Assembly (NCBI GenBank): GCA_027297745.1 | Contig: JAPUHK010000196.1 | Location: forward strand, 1 to 50,870 | DNA from: Planctomycetota bacterium | Lineage (GTDB): Bacteria > Planctomycetota > PLA2 | DNA length: 50,870 nt | Reading direction: 5' to 3' | Part shown: positions 49,159-50,870 of the stretch, piece after piece | Position numbering within the stretch: position 1 is the first letter of the stretch | Layout of the letters: each line of letters begins with the position of its first letter | Notes under the pieces: generated by a model | What the model saw: only the letters and a program-made list of their open reading frames with translations | Told to the model about the DNA's origin: nothing | The model's database searches: none | Made by a program: the position numbers and the translations under genes

Positions 49159-50870
49159 TCAGTCTTTGAGCTTGACGCTCTTGAGGAACGCCTTGACCTG
49201 CTTCTCGAAGACCTTCTTGCCGTTTCCGCGGTAGTCGATCCTCACGGAGAAGCGCCACCCCTTCTTGATGCCGTAGAATTGCGTCCGCGCCGCCGGGAAG
49301 CCGTCCACCTTCCCCGTGAAGTAGAAGGCGTCGACCTTGACGTTCCCGAACTTCGCGTCCTTGGGTTTCTTCTGCAGCTTGCCCGTGCGGGTTGCCAGGT
49401 TGGCCCAGTTCGAGCGATAGCCGTCGAACTCCTGTCGCCTTGGTGCGAACTTCGTTCTGGGCGGCAAGTCCGCGCGATGGCCGGCGCTGACTATGATCGT
49501 GACCGAGTCGAAGGCGGCGTTCTGGCCTGCCAACATGAGGGTGGCGCCGCCTTTCTCGATCCGTTTCAGCCCGGGCGGCACCTTGAACTCCAGCTCGGGC
49601 CGGAAGAGCTTCTCCTTCTTGACCTTGGCCTTGGGGTCGATGCCCGCCAGCGTGTCGCCGATATCGCCGTCGGGGGTCCGCAAAGGCGGGAGGCCGGGCT
49701 TCAGGTTCACGAACTGGAAGCTCTCGTGGACCCGCTGCAACTCGGCGACGAGCTGTTCGTGGTCGCCCAGGCGCGCGGCCGCCGTCTTGAACTCCGTGAT
49801 GTAGACGTAGGGGGAGATCATCGCAATGCGCCCACGCAGGACGGTCTTCGGGAAGTTCGGAATCTTCACCTTCTCGCCGCGCTGCTGCAGGTCCTCGGCC
49901 TCCTTGATCTCGTCCTGTTCCCCCTTGGTCCACCCGCGCATGATGTACTCGCCCGACTTCTCGGCGCGTCCGAGCAGGCTCCCCTCATCGACGTCGATTG
50001 CGAAGTCAGCGTGGCCGTAGTCGGCCTCCCACATCTGCTTCTGGTCGTTGATCCAGGTCGTGGGAGTGGCGTCCTTGAACACGCTCGTGCGCGTGATGAG
50101 GAAGCGGCGTACCGTGAGGCGGGCCACCCCTTGCCCTTCGGCGGACAGTCGCTGCGCCAGCATGCGCATTTGGGTGGCAGTGTCGTCGGGCGGACCGCCG
50201 GTCACGACCCAGCCCGCCGGCAGCTTGATCAGCTTGATGTTGCCGGGCTTGTCCGTGAAGGTCGCGCCGCCCAGCTCGTCCGGCGGCGTCAGATCGAGCT
50301 CGGCCGGCTTGGGCTCGCTGAGCTTGATCGCACCCCAGAATGCCTCGAGCGCGTCGACGCAATCCTCGTGCGCACCGTTGTAGCTGATCTCCTGCACGGT
50401 GATGAACCAGTCCTCGTTGACTACGCCGTACACCTTGTAGTGCAACGGGTAGATCTTGCCGGTCTGCCCGATCTCGGTCTTGCCGGCGATGATGAACCCG
50501 CGCGCGGGGAGGCCGCCGAGCGTCTCGTCCCTGTATTCGCTGAAGGCCTCCGTGATGTTCTCCTTGCCGAACAAGTCCTGCTTCACTTCACGTTGGTTCT
50601 CGATCCAGAGATCGATGTCGAAATCCAGCGTGGACTCGACGGAGACCTCGAGCCGCACCTGCTTGCCCTTCGACGCCATGTAGACAGCGTGCACCAGGAC
50701 GCCGGCGCCCTCGCGCTCCGGCTCGCGGTCCCAGCCGTCCGGTACGACCATCGAGAAGCCCGACTCGGCATGGGTGACCTGCTCGGCTTCACCTCCTTCG
50801 AGGGTCTCCTGGGCCAGCGCCTGCAGGGGCAGCAGCAGGGCGGGCAGCAGCAGCGGGGCAATCCATGAAG
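49159..50870 (-). CDS. Secreted protein with three PsbP/DcrB-like modules, 5' end cut
   Basis: The frame is open to the right edge, so the start codon is outside. The visible N-terminus is a leucine-rich signal peptide, APLLLPALLLPLQALAQ, followed by EGGEAEQVTHAESGFSMVVPDGWD. Three modules follow, each starting with a strand plus Pro-Gly-aromatic (MVVPDGWD; IKLPAGWV; FKVPPGLK) and ending in a helix with the pattern F-x2-[AS] (AFWGAIKLSEP; ESFQFVNLKP; AFLKSVKLKD). It is in an operon with the next gene, which has two such modules. No family name or function can be assigned from the sequence. Confidence 0.75.
   Translation of the reverse strand, partial: SWIAPLLLPALLLPLQALAQETLEGGEAEQVTHAESGFSMVVPDGWDREPEREGAGVLVHAVYMASKGKQVRLEVSVESTLDFDIDLWIENQREVKQDLFGKENITEAFSEYRDETLGGLPARGFIIAGKTEIGQTGKIYPLHYKVYGVVNEDWFITVQEISYNGAHEDCVDALEAFWGAIKLSEPKPAELDLTPPDELGGATFTDKPGNIKLIKLPAGWVVTGGPPDDTATQMRMLAQRLSAEGQGVARLTVRRFLITRTSVFKDATPTTWINDQKQMWEADYGHADFAIDVDEGSLLGRAEKSGEYIMRGWTKGEQDEIKEAEDLQQRGEKVKIPNFPKTVLRGRIAMISPYVYITEFKTAAARLGDHEQLVAELQRVHESFQFVNLKPGLPPLRTPDGDIGDTLAGIDPKAKVKKEKLFRPELEFKVPPGLKRIEKGGATLMLAGQNAAFDSVTIIVSAGHRADLPPRTKFAPRRQEFDGYRSNWANLATRTGKLQKKPKDAKFGNVKVDAFYFTGKVDGFPAARTQFYGIKKGWRFSVRIDYRGNGKKVFEKQVKAFLKSVKLKD

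Overview
The window is about two-thirds G+C and gene-dense, and comes from a bacterium with a lipopolysaccharide outer membrane. It carries lipid A genes (LpxK and two LpxL-type acyltransferases), inner-core heptose genes, several lipoproteins and an octaheme c-type cytochrome. Many genes start with GTG or TTG. Genes inside operons are joined by 4-base GTGA, ATGA or TTGA stop/start overlaps. Many operon heads have a TANNNT box 6-9 bases before the start codon and no Shine-Dalgarno, which suggests leaderless mRNAs. The mix of secreted hypothetical proteins, a sulfatase-modifying-factor-like protein and a multiheme cytochrome would fit Planctomycetota or another deep Gram-negative lineage; this placement is an inference from gene content.

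Layout. 0-10 kb: a partial gene, a metalloprotease-like remnant, an alpha/beta hydrolase, a lipoprotein-type isoaspartyl methyltransferase, a two-gene c-di-GMP operon (GGDEF then HD-GYP), a periplasmic 5'-nucleotidase, a lipoprotein built on a 21-bp minisatellite, a two-domain glycosyltransferase and a membrane-anchored helical protein. 10-16 kb: a sigma-28-type factor convergent with a tiny FlgM-like ORF, a heterodimeric ABC exporter and a methyltransferase. 15.7-16.5 kb: a 750-base stretch with hairpins, a 27-codon ORF and a strong terminator but no ordinary gene. 16.5-21 kb: a secreted SUMF1-like protein with a small partner, a LysM protein and a secreted unknown.

21-36 kb is the lipid A/LPS core region: LpxK and a GNAT enzyme, then (after an esterase and arginine decarboxylase) an almost fully coupled run: thioesterase, two lipid A acyltransferases, a deoxyhypusine-synthase-like unknown, fused HldE, a second heptokinase-like protein, a second heptose nucleotidyltransferase-like protein, a double WaaP-like kinase, a GT4 glycosyltransferase and a GT9 heptosyltransferase. 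Together these would acylate lipid A and make, activate, transfer and phosphorylate core sugars. 36-51 kb: a Skp-like chaperone, a MoxR ATPase, a class III aminotransferase broken by an in-frame TAG, PyrB/PyrI, a lipoprotein with a MATE/Ank-like membrane protein, an orphan ParA with a hydrolase, TruD, an octaheme cytochrome, and two secreted proteins made of repeated PsbP/DcrB-like modules.

Several gene boundaries carry low-complexity inverted repeats built from three word families (CGCCAAG/CGCAAAG; CGTTCCCGT/CGTGCTCG; GGTAGAGGTA). No rRNA, tRNA, CRISPR array, transposase or phage gene was found.
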